Below are positions 8,648 to 16,495 of a stretch of 64,000 bases of DNA, in pieces. Made by a program: the position numbers and the translations under genes. The stretch is from Brevibacillus aydinogluensis (GTDB lineage: Bacteria > Bacillota > Bacilli > Brevibacillales > Brevibacillaceae): the NCBI RefSeq assembly GCF_031954365.1, contig NZ_JAUSVZ010000001.1, one strand, 5' to 3'. Each line of letters opens with the position of its first letter. Position 1 is the stretch's first letter. The notes beneath the pieces were generated by a model that was not told the DNA's origin, made no database searches, and worked only from the letters and a program-made list of their open reading frames with translations.

Positions 8648-9730
8648 CTCGTCGTCACAAATATCCGTGATTTTCCACGGGGTCCAGGGGGCGGTTCGGC
8701 ACAAGTGAAACACCCAGCGCCCCTGCTTTTTCTCGCCCTCGCTGTTGACGTATTCGAGGCGCACCGGAATCTCCACGGCGAGGATGTCGGCGGTATCGCC
8801 GGTCTGGATCTCCTCAGTCCGTTTGACATTGTCAATCCCCTGTAGAAAAGGGGGCAGCGCAAAGCCGTCCGTGGTCATGCGCAGTGTCTGCAAATCGTGT
8901 TCGTGCAAGGAAGTGAGAAAGTAGTCCACGAGTTGGTACGGCGAGGCGGCCATCACCGTTTCCGGCAGTTTTCCCGACGCCTTCAATATCATCAGGCTGT
9001 GACTGGGGTCCGGCTCCTTGCGCCGGTGCGTGGAACTGCCCGTAAAGTGGATGCAGAAATGACCGGGGAACTGGTTGCCGCGGATCGCGCCTGCCCCGTG
9101 CGGCATGCCGTGCATCGAGGCGGCGAGGTACGTGCCGTTCACCTTCACCAGGATCGCCCGACGCTTCCAGCTCCATTTGCCCTGGTAGATCTCTTTCATG
9201 ATCCGGGTGTCCTCTTTGGTGAGCGGCTGCACGTCGGCGTGACGGCTGCCCGCCCGCCGCTGCACGCGAAACTGTTTTCCCGTCTCCAAGTCGATGACGG
9301 TGGCGTACCCCATTCGTTTGAACATGCGGCGCACTTCGCTCCAGTCAAGCGGTTTGCCGAAGTGGACCTGTTCCAGCCGGTTCACGTACCGATCCAGCTC
9401 AGCAGCCGCATCGTTGGGCAAGTGCACGGCAGCATGCTGGTTTTGGTCGTACAGGCGGCCGTCATACCCGTACAAAAACGTGCGGGAGCCGATGGAGACC
9501 GTTGCCCTGACGGGTTCGGGAGGGGGGCTGGCAGGGCCGATCGGGCTGCGCAGGATGATTTGAGCCAGCCCGTTTTTTTGACGGATGGACAGCGTGGACA
9601 AAAAGTCGGCATTCGGTCCGACGCTGACGACAATCAGCAGTTCGGACGGGGGTGCGGTCGCTGCGGTCTGGAGGGGCTGCCACAGCAGCGCAGAGCAGAG
9701 GAATAATGTGACGATCAGGACATTACGCAC
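8645..9730 (-). CDS. exported protein of unknown function with GHFCIHF motif
   Basis: A 361-residue protein with a signal peptide (LIVTLFLCSALLWQPLQTAAT). GTG 9730 lies 9 bases after GGAGGT. The middle region (about residues 160-260) carries PLTKEDTRIMKEIY, a tryptophan-rich GKWSWKRRA, then ASMHGMPHGAGAI, GNQFPGHFCIHF and a following SSTHRR. The concentration of His and Cys suggests an active or metal site. The HG and H-x-C-I-H spacing loosely recalls L,D-transpeptidases, but this is only a resemblance. The C-terminal 90 residues look like a separate ligand or stress-type domain. I cannot assign a function. It is transcribed toward bofC. Confidence 0.75.
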   Translation of the reverse strand: MRNVLIVTLFLCSALLWQPLQTAATAPPSELLIVVSVGPNADFLSTLSIRQKNGLAQIILRSPIGPASPPPEPVRATVSIGSRTFLYGYDGRLYDQNQHAAVHLPNDAAAELDRYVNRLEQVHFGKPLDWSEVRRMFKRMGYATVIDLETGKQFRVQRRAGSRHADVQPLTKEDTRIMKEIYQGKWSWKRRAILVKVNGTYLAASMHGMPHGAGAIRGNQFPGHFCIHFTGSSTHRRKEPDPSHSLMILKASGKLPETVMAASPYQLVDYFLTSLHEHDLQTLRMTTDGFALPPFLQGIDNVKRTEEIQTGDTADILAVEIPVRLEYVNSEGEKKQGRWVFHLCRTAPWTPWKITDICDDE

Positions 9731-9863
9731 ATCAGGACACCTCCGCGTAATAGTGTGCGCTGCCGGGCGTATCCCGCTTGCGAAGCAAATCTTGCCATCA
9801 TATCATGCTGATGCTCACGCCAAACTGTTCTCATACGGCGCTTTAAGGAGGGGTCTTGCCAGC

Positions 9864-10055
9864 ATGTCTTCGATGCCTCGAGGAAGCTACAAAGACCAGT
9901 TTCACCAGCGTTTGTATGTTCAATTGAACCAGGGGCACAACAAGCTCGACTATCGCCGGATCAACCAGATCCGCGAACAGATGCGTGAAAGCGTGGACGA
10001 ATACGCGCACATGCTGCACGACGAAGCGGATGCACTGGGATTGAACAAGCACTAG
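9864..10055 (+). CDS. small conserved hydrophilic protein
   Basis: A 63-residue protein beginning MSSMPRGSYKDQFHQRLY, rich in His, Arg and Asp/Glu, with a predicted helical C-terminal half (RINQIREQMRESVDEYAHML). AAGGAGGGG at 9845-9853 sits 10 bases before ATG 9864. The much longer upstream reading frame is antisense to the neighbouring gene and lacks a ribosome site. A terminator follows directly. I do not recognise the family. Promoter sequences in 9731-9863 are not obvious. Confidence 0.7.
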   Translation: MSSMPRGSYKDQFHQRLYVQLNQGHNKLDYRRINQIREQMRESVDEYAHMLHDEADALGLNKH

Positions 10056-10072
10056 GTGACGCCGTATGCAGT

Positions 10073-10105
10073 CCGATCCTGTGAAAGGGTCGGGCTTTTT
10101 CTTTT
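10073..10105 (+). terminator. intrinsic terminator
   Basis: CCGATCC pairs with GGGTCGG (one T-G pair) around a 7-base loop, followed by CTTTTTCTTTT. It separates the small gene at 9864 from ruvC. Confidence 0.75.
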
Positions 10106-10184
10106 GCCGATGGAAATGCACGTTCGCTTTTTCTCCGCTTTGTGGTACAGTAGGAACAGAAACTTGAACGCGGAGAGTGGGCCC

Positions 10185-10685
10185 ATGCGCATCATCGGTA
10201 TCGACCCCGGCATTGCCATCGTCGGGTTTGGCATCTTGGAAAAACAGGGCAGTAAACTGCGCCCTGTACAGTACGGCAGCATTCAGACGGAGGCGGGCCT
10301 GCCGGTGCCGCTAAGGCTGAAACAGATCTTTGAAGCGATGCAGAGCCTGCTTGATACATACCGGCCGGATGAGATGGCCGTTGAGAAGCTGTTTTTCAAC
10401 AAAAACGTCACGACCGCTTTTACGGTCGGGCAAGCGAGGGGAGTCATCCTGCTGGCCGCCGAGATGGCCGGCATTCCCGTCTACGAATACACGCCCATGC
10501 AGGTGAAGCAGGCGGTTACCGGCTATGGCGGAGCAGAAAAAAGGCAGATTCAGGAGATGACGCGAATGCTGCTCCGGTTGAAGGAGACGCCCAAGCCGGA
10601 TGACGTCGCCGACGCACTGGGCATCGCCATCACCCACGCGCAGTTCCGCGCCTTTATTTCCCTTTCGGAAGGAGCACAACGATGA
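10185..10685 (+). CDS. ruvC: Holliday junction resolvase RuvC
   Basis: RNase H-fold endonuclease that cuts Holliday junctions in complex with RuvAB. The catalytic acids are visible: D7 in GIDPG, E67 in MAVEKLFFNKN, and D140/D143 in KPDDVADALGIAITH. At 166 residues it is normal length. I chose ATG 10185 because the family begins MRIIGIDPG. The upstream in-frame ATG runs through the preceding terminator. It overlaps ruvA by 4 bases, giving a ruvC-ruvA-ruvB operon. B. subtilis lacks RuvC and uses RecU, so its presence in a Bacilli-like genome is notable. Confidence 0.96.
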   Translation: MRIIGIDPGIAIVGFGILEKQGSKLRPVQYGSIQTEAGLPVPLRLKQIFEAMQSLLDTYRPDEMAVEKLFFNKNVTTAFTVGQARGVILLAAEMAGIPVYEYTPMQVKQAVTGYGGAEKRQIQEMTRMLLRLKETPKPDDVADALGIAITHAQFRAFISLSEGAQR

Positions 10686-11299
10686 TTGATTTTGTGGAAG
10701 GCACGCTGGCTTACCTGGATGCCGAGTACATCGTCATCGAAGCCGGCGGCATCGGCTATCGCCTCTTTTGTCCCAATCCGTACCAGTTCGTCCGGTACGA
10801 AGGGACGAAAACCAGGCTGTACACCCATCACCACGTCAGGGAAGACGCGATCCTGCTCTACGGGTTTGCCACGCGGGAGGAGCGCGACTTGTACCGCAAG
10901 CTGCTGGACGTCAACGGCATCGGCCCCAAAGGAGCGCTGTCCATCCTGGCCGCCGCGACGCCGGAACAGATCGTGATGGCTGTTCAACAGGAGAATGTCT
11001 CCTATCTGACGAAGTTCCCCGGAATCGGGAAAAAGACCGCGCAGCGGATGATCCTTGACTTGAAAGACAAGCTGACCGGCTACACGCCGTCGGCGGTCAT
11101 GGCTGTTGCCGCGACGGAACTGGCGGCAGGCGAAAAGGCGGCGTCCGCGCTACAGGAGGCGCAGGAGGCGTTGACGGCGTTGGGCTATTCCGACGCCGAG
11201 CTGCAGTCGATTCGCGGCGCCCTGTCCGAAGCGGCCAAGGGTGGCGCGCCGGTTGAGCAGTTGATCAAGCAGGGGCTTGCGCTGTTAATGAGGGGGTGA
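10682..11299 (+). CDS. ruvA: Holliday junction branch migration protein RuvA
   Basis: DNA-binding tetramer that loads the RuvB motor onto Holliday junctions. The 205 residues show the N-terminal OB domain (MIDFVEGTLAYLDAEYIVIE), two helix-hairpin-helix motifs (DVNGIGPKGALSILA and KFPGIGKKTAQRMILDLKDK) and the C-terminal RuvB-contacting domain (EALTALGYSDAELQSI). ATG 10682 overlaps the ruvC stop. ruvB follows after 4 bases, so the three are translationally linked. Confidence 0.97.
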   Translation: MIDFVEGTLAYLDAEYIVIEAGGIGYRLFCPNPYQFVRYEGTKTRLYTHHHVREDAILLYGFATREERDLYRKLLDVNGIGPKGALSILAAATPEQIVMAVQQENVSYLTKFPGIGKKTAQRMILDLKDKLTGYTPSAVMAVAATELAAGEKAASALQEAQEALTALGYSDAELQSIRGALSEAAKGGAPVEQLIKQGLALLMRG

Positions 11300-11303
11300 G
11301 GAG

Positions 11304-12302
11304 TTGGATCATCGCATCATTACGACGCAGATGCATGTGGAGGAGGATGCGGCGGAACTGAGCCTGCGTCCCCGCTATCTGAATGAATACATCGGACAGC
11401 AGCAGGTAAAGGATAATCTGAAGGTGTTCATCGAGGCGGCCAAAATGCGCAAGGAAGCGCTGGACCACGTCCTGCTGTACGGTCCCCCCGGCCTCGGCAA
11501 AACCACCTTGTCGCAAATCATCGCCAACGAGCTGGGGGTAAACATCCGCACCACCTCCGGTCCGGCGATCGAACGGCCCGGCGATCTGGCCGCGCTGCTC
11601 ACCAATCTGCAGGAGGGCGATGTGCTCTTCATCGACGAGATCCATCGGCTCAACCGCAGCGTGGAAGAAGTGCTGTACCCGGCGATGGAGGACTTTGCCC
11701 TGGACATCGTCATCGGCAAAGGGCCGAGCGCACGCAGTGTCCGGTTGGATCTGCCGCCGTTCACGCTGGTCGGGGCCACCACCCGGGCGGGGATGCTGTC
11801 GTCTCCGCTGCGGGACCGCTTCGGCGTGGTCAACCGGCTGGAGTTCTACACCGTTCCCGAACTGACGTTTATTGTTACGCGGGCCGCCGACATATTGCAG
11901 ATCGGCATCACCGAGGGCGGCGCCGAAGAGATTGCCAAACGCTCGCGCGGAACACCCCGCGTAGCCAACCGGCTGTTAAAACGGGTCCGCGATTTCGCCC
12001 AGGTGCAGGGTGAGGGCGTGATTACCGCGGAGATAGCCCGGGAAGCGCTGGAGCGCTTGCAGGTGGATGCCTGCGGGCTGGACCACATTGACCACAAACT
12101 GTTGCTGGCGATCATCGACCGGTTTGACGGGGGGCCGGTCGGCTTGGACACAATCGCCGCTACCATCGGAGAGGAAGGGCAGACGATTGAGGACGTCTGT
12201 GAGCCGTACCTGCTGCAAATCGGCTTCATGCAGCGGACCCCCCGCGGCCGTGTGGTGACGCCGTTGGCTTATCAACACTTTGGTCGGGAGATGAAAGCGT
12301 GA
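11304..12302 (+). CDS. ruvB: Holliday junction branch migration ATPase RuvB
   Basis: AAA+ hexameric motor for branch migration. Residues include SLRPRYLNEYIGQ, Walker A YGPPGLGKTTLS, Walker B LFIDEIHRL, the sensor region GATTRAGMLSSPLRDRFG and the arginine finger region. The C-terminal winged-helix domain ends with the conserved FMQRTPRGRVVTP. The start is TTG 11304 behind GGGGGTGAGGA, and translation from here aligns with the B. subtilis N-terminus. 332 residues. The stop overlaps the next start at 12299. Confidence 0.97.
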   Translation: MDHRIITTQMHVEEDAAELSLRPRYLNEYIGQQQVKDNLKVFIEAAKMRKEALDHVLLYGPPGLGKTTLSQIIANELGVNIRTTSGPAIERPGDLAALLTNLQEGDVLFIDEIHRLNRSVEEVLYPAMEDFALDIVIGKGPSARSVRLDLPPFTLVGATTRAGMLSSPLRDRFGVVNRLEFYTVPELTFIVTRAADILQIGITEGGAEEIAKRSRGTPRVANRLLKRVRDFAQVQGEGVITAEIAREALERLQVDACGLDHIDHKLLLAIIDRFDGGPVGLDTIAATIGEEGQTIEDVCEPYLLQIGFMQRTPRGRVVTPLAYQHFGREMKA

Positions 12303-12517
12303 ATCCGGTAGCCAAACTGCTGATTATTGGAGGAGCCGTGCTGATCGCAATCGGTCTGTTGTGGCAGGTGGGCGGCCGCTTTCTGCCGCTCGGACGCCTG
12401 CCCGGAGACATCGTGGTGGAAAAGGAAAACGTCAAGTTTTACTTTCCGATCGTCACCTGCATCGTGATCAGTATTCTGCTGTCGTTGGCCGGATACTTGT
12501 TCCGCCTGTTCAAATAG
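12299..12517 (+). CDS. small membrane protein, DUF2905 family
   Basis: A 72-residue protein with two transmembrane helices (LLIIGGAVLIAIGLLWQVG and PIVTCIVISILLSLAGYLF) separated by the conserved LPLGRLPGDIVVEKEN loop typical of DUF2905. GTG 12299 overlaps the ruvB stop by 4 bases, so it is the last gene of the ruv operon. The function of the family is unknown. Its frequent link to ruvAB is known from other Firmicutes. Confidence 0.88.
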   Translation: MNPVAKLLIIGGAVLIAIGLLWQVGGRFLPLGRLPGDIVVEKENVKFYFPIVTCIVISILLSLAGYLFRLFK

Positions 12518-12529
12518 CCATGAAAGACG

Positions 12530-12566
12530 GAGCCTGCCCTTCAATTGAAGAGCAGGCTCTTTGTTT
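12530..12566 (+). terminator. intrinsic terminator of the ruv operon
   Basis: GAGCCTGC (12530-12537) pairs with GCAGGCTC (12552-12559), followed by TTTGTTT. It ends the ruvC-ruvA-ruvB-DUF2905 transcript, and base composition turns AT-rich immediately after it. Confidence 0.82.
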
Positions 12567-12682
12567 GATATAGCAGTAAAAATTCAACAAAATTAACAAA
12601 ATATTTACAAAAATTATTTTTCATGGTACTCTGGCAACAGTATTTACAGATAATGGTTATATACTGTTTGGGGGGCGTACCA

Positions 12683-13930
12683 ATGTCGTTTGCAGAGATG
12701 GTAAAGGAGTATCGCTATAAGGCGAACCTCTCGATAAGTGAATTGGCCGAGCTGACAGGTTTAAACAGAAGCGTACTGGCCCGGATTGAATCGGGAGAGA
12801 CTAGGAGGCCCAGTTTTTCCACCTGTTGCAAAATCGCGTCCGCGCTCGACATCCCATATGATAAGATTATCTCGTTTTATTTGGGCGTTTCTGAGCGACC
12901 GGAGACGTTGAAAATGTTGTTGTCCGAGGCTGTCGTCCGTACCAATCGACACATTGTCCGAAAAACGGCTAACAAGTTGTTGGAAACGCCGAGGCTAAAC
13001 ACGTTTCTCGCGCTGGATTACATTCTTCAGCAAGCTCGGGAGTCTGAAAACGAGGAAATCAAGCTGGCTCTTTACAACGTGATGATCGAATGCACGAAAA
13101 AGCGGGGCATCCCTTTTTATTTGGCGAAGGGGTTGTTCGAGCGGTATTTGATCGAGCGCTACGACTTCTCCCGATTGGAGGAGACATATCGTAGAGGGAA
13201 AGAGCTGTTGGTGTACATCGAATATCTGCAGCCATCGGAGCGCATAATCGCGTATTACCGTTTGGGACTTCAAGCATATGCACTCAAATACTTCGACGAT
13301 TGTATCCATCTGTGCAGGCAGGGCATTGCGGAAGACGTAACCGAAAGTGAGTTGAAGGCCTCTGCCCTGCTTGCAATTACTAACTCTTACATAAACATGG
13401 GGGACTGTATTCTTGCAGAGTTGTATTTGAAAAAGTATGTAAATAACCCATTTGCAAATGCTAATAGAACTAAATACTATCTTGCTCAGATTCATGTAAA
13501 AAAGGGGGAATTTTCTGAAGGAATTGCTGGATTCAAAGAATGTCTGGTAGAAGCGGAACGCGAATCACGTATTGCCATTGCCACTGATTTGTTGGAAGTG
13601 TACCAGCAAATTGGAGACCATGAGGGGATAGAAGATCTGATAAAAAAAGAGGAGCAATTTTTACCCCAACAGATAAATACACCAAAAAAAGTGGAACATT
13701 TAGCGTTGTATTATAAACAAAAAGGCCTGCATCAATTGGCAAACGAAATGTTCGAGGAAGGTATTGAAAATTTGATACAAAGCGCTTCGTATTATCAGAA
13801 ATTAGGTGCCTTTGCCTACGTAAACGAATGCATTGGTTCTATTTTTGTAGCACATCGTCAATTCGGTAAAGTATTGTCTGAAGGAATTATGGAAATGTTG
13901 GAGAAATTGTGCCAACGTAATTGTAAGTAG
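12683..13930 (+). CDS. RRNPP-type HTH-TPR peptide-sensing regulator
   Basis: A 415-residue protein with an N-terminal XRE helix-turn-helix (about residues 1-60: SISELAELTGLNRSVLARIE) and a long all-helical C-terminal region of TPR-like repeats. This is the architecture of PlcR/NprR/AimR-type receptors, which bind exported, re-imported peptides. ATG 12683 follows GGGGGGCG. The upstream in-frame ATG 12623 lacks a ribosome site. The 3' half is visibly AT-richer than its neighbours, and the gene interrupts the usual ruvB-queA neighbourhood, so it may be acquired. A 47-residue exported peptide gene starts 24 bases downstream. The target genes and the peptide specificity are not known. Confidence 0.85.
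   Translation: MSFAEMVKEYRYKANLSISELAELTGLNRSVLARIESGETRRPSFSTCCKIASALDIPYDKIISFYLGVSERPETLKMLLSEAVVRTNRHIVRKTANKLLETPRLNTFLALDYILQQARESENEEIKLALYNVMIECTKKRGIPFYLAKGLFERYLIERYDFSRLEETYRRGKELLVYIEYLQPSERIIAYYRLGLQAYALKYFDDCIHLCRQGIAEDVTESELKASALLAITNSYINMGDCILAELYLKKYVNNPFANANRTKYYLAQIHVKKGEFSEGIAGFKECLVEAERESRIAIATDLLEVYQQIGDHEGIEDLIKKEEQFLPQQINTPKKVEHLALYYKQKGLHQLANEMFEEGIENLIQSASYYQKLGAFAYVNECIGSIFVAHRQFGKVLSEGIMEMLEKLCQRNCK
13880..13908 (+). promoter_or_regulatory. sigma-H-like promoter inside the regulator 3' end
   Basis: GAAGGAATT (13880-13888) fits the sigma-H -35 consensus RnAGGAwWW at every position. After an 11-base spacer, GGAGAAATT (13900-13908) fits the -10 consensus RnnGAATwW with one mismatch. 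Many phr genes have sigma-H promoters in the 3' end of their rap gene. The match lies in coding sequence, so chance cannot be excluded. Confidence 0.55.
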
Positions 13931-13954
13931 GAATATAGATTGGAGGTAGACCTT

Positions 13955-14098
13955 ATGAAGAAAATCTTCTCGGCAGTACTGATCACGATTGTAACGGTGG
14001 GTATGTTTACTCCGGCTTTTCCAATCCTGAAAGAACGTGTTTCAAATAGTCACCAAGGTGCCGTCATTACTATTCATGATGACGATCCGGGATATTAA
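13955..14098 (+). CDS. small exported propeptide, candidate signalling peptide precursor
   Basis: A 47-residue reading frame: positively charged start MKKIFSAVL, a hydrophobic stretch to about residue 22 (a Sec-type signal), a polar linker with Lys and Arg, and an acidic C-terminus ITIHDDDPGY. TTGGAGGTAGA sits properly before ATG 13955. It starts 24 bases after the regulator stop and is followed by a terminator at 14201. Size, export signal and position are those of Phr/NprX/PapR precursors, whose mature signals are usually the last 5-10 residues. By that rule HDDDPGY is the likely core. No similarity search was possible. Confidence 0.75.
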   Translation: MKKIFSAVLITIVTVGMFTPAFPILKERVSNSHQGAVITIHDDDPGY

Positions 14099-14200
14099 TT
14101 TTATAACCACCAAAAATAAGGTGGCGATGCCAGTTATTTCAAATCTAAATAGTTATAGAAGCAAATGTCTAGAACAACCGTACGGGTTTCCGATTAACAA

Positions 14201-14240
14201 AAGCCGACGTCCTTTATCCGACGTCGGCTTACTTCTTGTT
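14201..14240 (+). terminator. strong terminator after the regulator-peptide pair
   Basis: A perfect 11-bp stem AAGCCGACGTC/GACGTCGGCTT (14201-14211 with 14220-14230) is followed by a T-rich tract. It closes the 12.68-14.10 kb unit. The 14099-14200 spacer holds a small CCACC/GGTGG hairpin but no gene. Confidence 0.85.
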
Positions 14241-14371
14241 TCCCGTAAAAATCCTCTTCCGGTTCCAAATTCGCAAACGGGGCAGGAAAAATCGCGATTT
14301 TGTCGAAAAACATGGGAGTTGATGCCATTTTTCGACGCGCAACAAAACATCGGAGAGGAAGGACGAGCGGC

Positions 14372-16453
14372 ATGTGCAAGCGTTGGATGGGGAAAATCCT
14401 TACGGCCGGCCTGCTGTCGGCGACGCTTCTGACGGGACAGGTTCCCGTGGAAGCAGCCGACTCCAACATCAGGGTCGCGCTGTTTATTGATACTGGACAA
14501 GGATACCGCGGAGTGGTGCCGGCAGTGACGCTGACCAGCGGCACTGGATTGGAGGTAACGCTCAGTGGCAGCGAGGGAGCGGTAAAACTGCCTGCCTTGG
14601 GGGGAAATGCGGCGCGTTTTCGCACCGACGAATATCACCTGCTGGTGACGGAAACGAGTGACCTCAACCGGGCTCAGCAAGTGGCGCAGCAGCTCAGCCA
14701 GCGCAAGTGGGACGCTTCCATTCAGGCGGTCCAGCGGGGCGGACAGACGCTGTACCAGGTGGTCAGCGGCACGTATGACACGTATCAGGCGGCGGCAGCC
14801 CAGGCCCAAACAGTCGCTCAGGCAACCGGGCAGCAGTCGGCGGTCAAAGGACCGATGAGACTGGAAGCGGGCCGCTTCGGCAGTTGGCAGCAGGCGTTGG
14901 ATGCACAGCAGGCGCTGGCTGGCGCAGGTCTTCCGGCGTACCCGGTGCTGGTGGCGGACAATGGCAAGCTGGAGTACGCCGTGTGGATCGGAGACGAAGT
15001 GAGCCAGGACGCTGTCCAGAGCCTGGCGCAAAAAGCGGCGGCGGCCAGACCCGGCTATTCCTACCGGGCAGCGGCGAGCCGTGCGTATGCGGTGCTGAAA
15101 AAGGACGTGTACGGTTCCGAGACCATATGGAAATACGCGTTCTCGCCGCAAGCCAGGCTGATCGTGGAGCCGAAAAAGGGAGGTGCCCTGCCGCTGATCG
15201 GCGTGGAGGAGCGGGACCAGCGCAAGTATCGGGGAAAAATCGAGCTGTCCGAGTACAACGGGCATCTGACGGTCGTGAATGAACTGCCGCTGGAGCAGTA
15301 CTTGTACGGCGTGGTCGGATCAGAAATGGCTGCGGGCTGGCCGCTGGAAGCGCTCAAGACGCAGGCTGTCCTGGCCCGTACGAGGGCGATCAGCCAAGGG
15401 AACAAATACGGCGTGGCCAACGTATCTGACACTGTGTACGAGCAGGCGTACTACGGGTACGGGCGCGAGTCTGCCGACATCCGCCAGGCCGTCGACGAGA
15501 CGGCAGGCGAAGTAATCAGGTACAGAGGAAAACTGGTTGAATCCCTGTACTATTCCAACGCAGGCGGCATGACCGCCGACGGCACGGAAGCGTGGGGCAA
15601 TCCTGTTCCCTACCTTCGTCCCGTGCCCAGTGAAGACCGCGGACCGCTGGAAACGGCCAACCGCTGGTACTACGTGGCGCTGACGGACGGCACCCTGGGA
15701 TATGTGCGCAGCGACCTCATCCGGCTGAACGGGGGCGTCAATCCTGTGGGATTGAAGCAGGCCGTGATCGCGACGGAGGGGACCAACCTGCGGTCCGGTC
15801 CCAGCACCACTTACCACCGCGTGCTCACCACGCTGCCCGCAGGGACGCAGGTGACGATCATCCGGGAGGAAGCGGAAGAAAATGCCTACGCTTGGACGCG
15901 CGGACCGTTTACAGGGCAAGAAGTGGCGGCGATGGTCAACGCCAGTCAGGACCGCAACAAAGCGCAGCGGGTCGGCGAAACAGTGGAGTCGCTTGTCGTC
16001 ACCGAACGGGGGCCGTCGGGTCGTGTGCTGGAAATGGAGGCGAACGGCGTGACGCTCAAGGTGTCGTCGCCGGACGCGCACCGCTCCATATTCACACAGG
16101 GCGGCGGCAGTTTGCGCAGCACCAAGTTTGACGTGGAGGAAATGGGGACGTTTACGGTGTTGGGCGCGGACGGCAAACGGCGCGAGTACACGCGTGGCGG
16201 CAGCGTGGCGGTGCTCGGGGCTGACGGTTGGGAGTCGCCCTCGGCCAACGGCTACAGCGACCAGTTCCTGATTTACAGCGGTGATGGCGATTGGCGCACG
16301 CTCAGCAAGCAGCCGATGTTCCTGTTCCGCGGCTACGGCTTTGGCCACGGCCTCGGCGTATCTCAATACGGGGCGAAAGCGATGGCGGAAAACGGGTATG
16401 ACTATAAACAAATCTTGCAACACTACTACCAGGATGTGACAATTGAGCGGTGA
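14372..16453 (+). CDS. exported SpoIID/LytB-family protein with SPOR and SH3 domains
   Basis: A 693-residue exported protein, probably peptidoglycan-acting. Signal peptide (residues 1-29, ending VEAAD). Two SPOR-like segments at about 87-150 and 163-225. A SpoIID core begins near 300 (LPLEQYLYGVVGSEM and the SNAGGMTADGTEAWG segment). This core is interrupted by a bacterial SH3 region (about 428-510, TNLRSGPSTTYHRVL). It resumes to the C-terminal YGFGHGLGVSQYGAKAMA near 655. SpoIID homologues are lytic transglycosylases that cut glycan lacking stem peptides. ATG 14372 follows GAGGAAGGA. The gene lies between ruvB and queA. Whether it acts in sporulation or growth is unclear. Confidence 0.88.
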   Translation: MCKRWMGKILTAGLLSATLLTGQVPVEAADSNIRVALFIDTGQGYRGVVPAVTLTSGTGLEVTLSGSEGAVKLPALGGNAARFRTDEYHLLVTETSDLNRAQQVAQQLSQRKWDASIQAVQRGGQTLYQVVSGTYDTYQAAAAQAQTVAQATGQQSAVKGPMRLEAGRFGSWQQALDAQQALAGAGLPAYPVLVADNGKLEYAVWIGDEVSQDAVQSLAQKAAAARPGYSYRAAASRAYAVLKKDVYGSETIWKYAFSPQARLIVEPKKGGALPLIGVEERDQRKYRGKIELSEYNGHLTVVNELPLEQYLYGVVGSEMAAGWPLEALKTQAVLARTRAISQGNKYGVANVSDTVYEQAYYGYGRESADIRQAVDETAGEVIRYRGKLVESLYYSNAGGMTADGTEAWGNPVPYLRPVPSEDRGPLETANRWYYVALTDGTLGYVRSDLIRLNGGVNPVGLKQAVIATEGTNLRSGPSTTYHRVLTTLPAGTQVTIIREEAEENAYAWTRGPFTGQEVAAMVNASQDRNKAQRVGETVESLVVTERGPSGRVLEMEANGVTLKVSSPDAHRSIFTQGGGSLRSTKFDVEEMGTFTVLGADGKRREYTRGGSVAVLGADGWESPSANGYSDQFLIYSGDGDWRTLSKQPMFLFRGYGFGHGLGVSQYGAKAMAENGYDYKQILQHYYQDVTIER

Positions 16454-16495
16454 TCCCGTCACGGCTCGTTGGACTGCAGATGAGGAGTCGGAATT

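Noticed and set aside
9585..9863. Upstream extension of the small gene at 9864
   Set aside because: Antisense to the exported-protein gene and lacking a ribosome site. The strong AAGGAGGGG directly before 9864 decides the start.
12643..12665. Promoter boxes before the RRNPP regulator (TTTACA and TATACT)
   Set aside because: Spacing between these boxes is too short for sigma-A, and the AT-rich sequence offers many chance matches, so no specific promoter is claimed.
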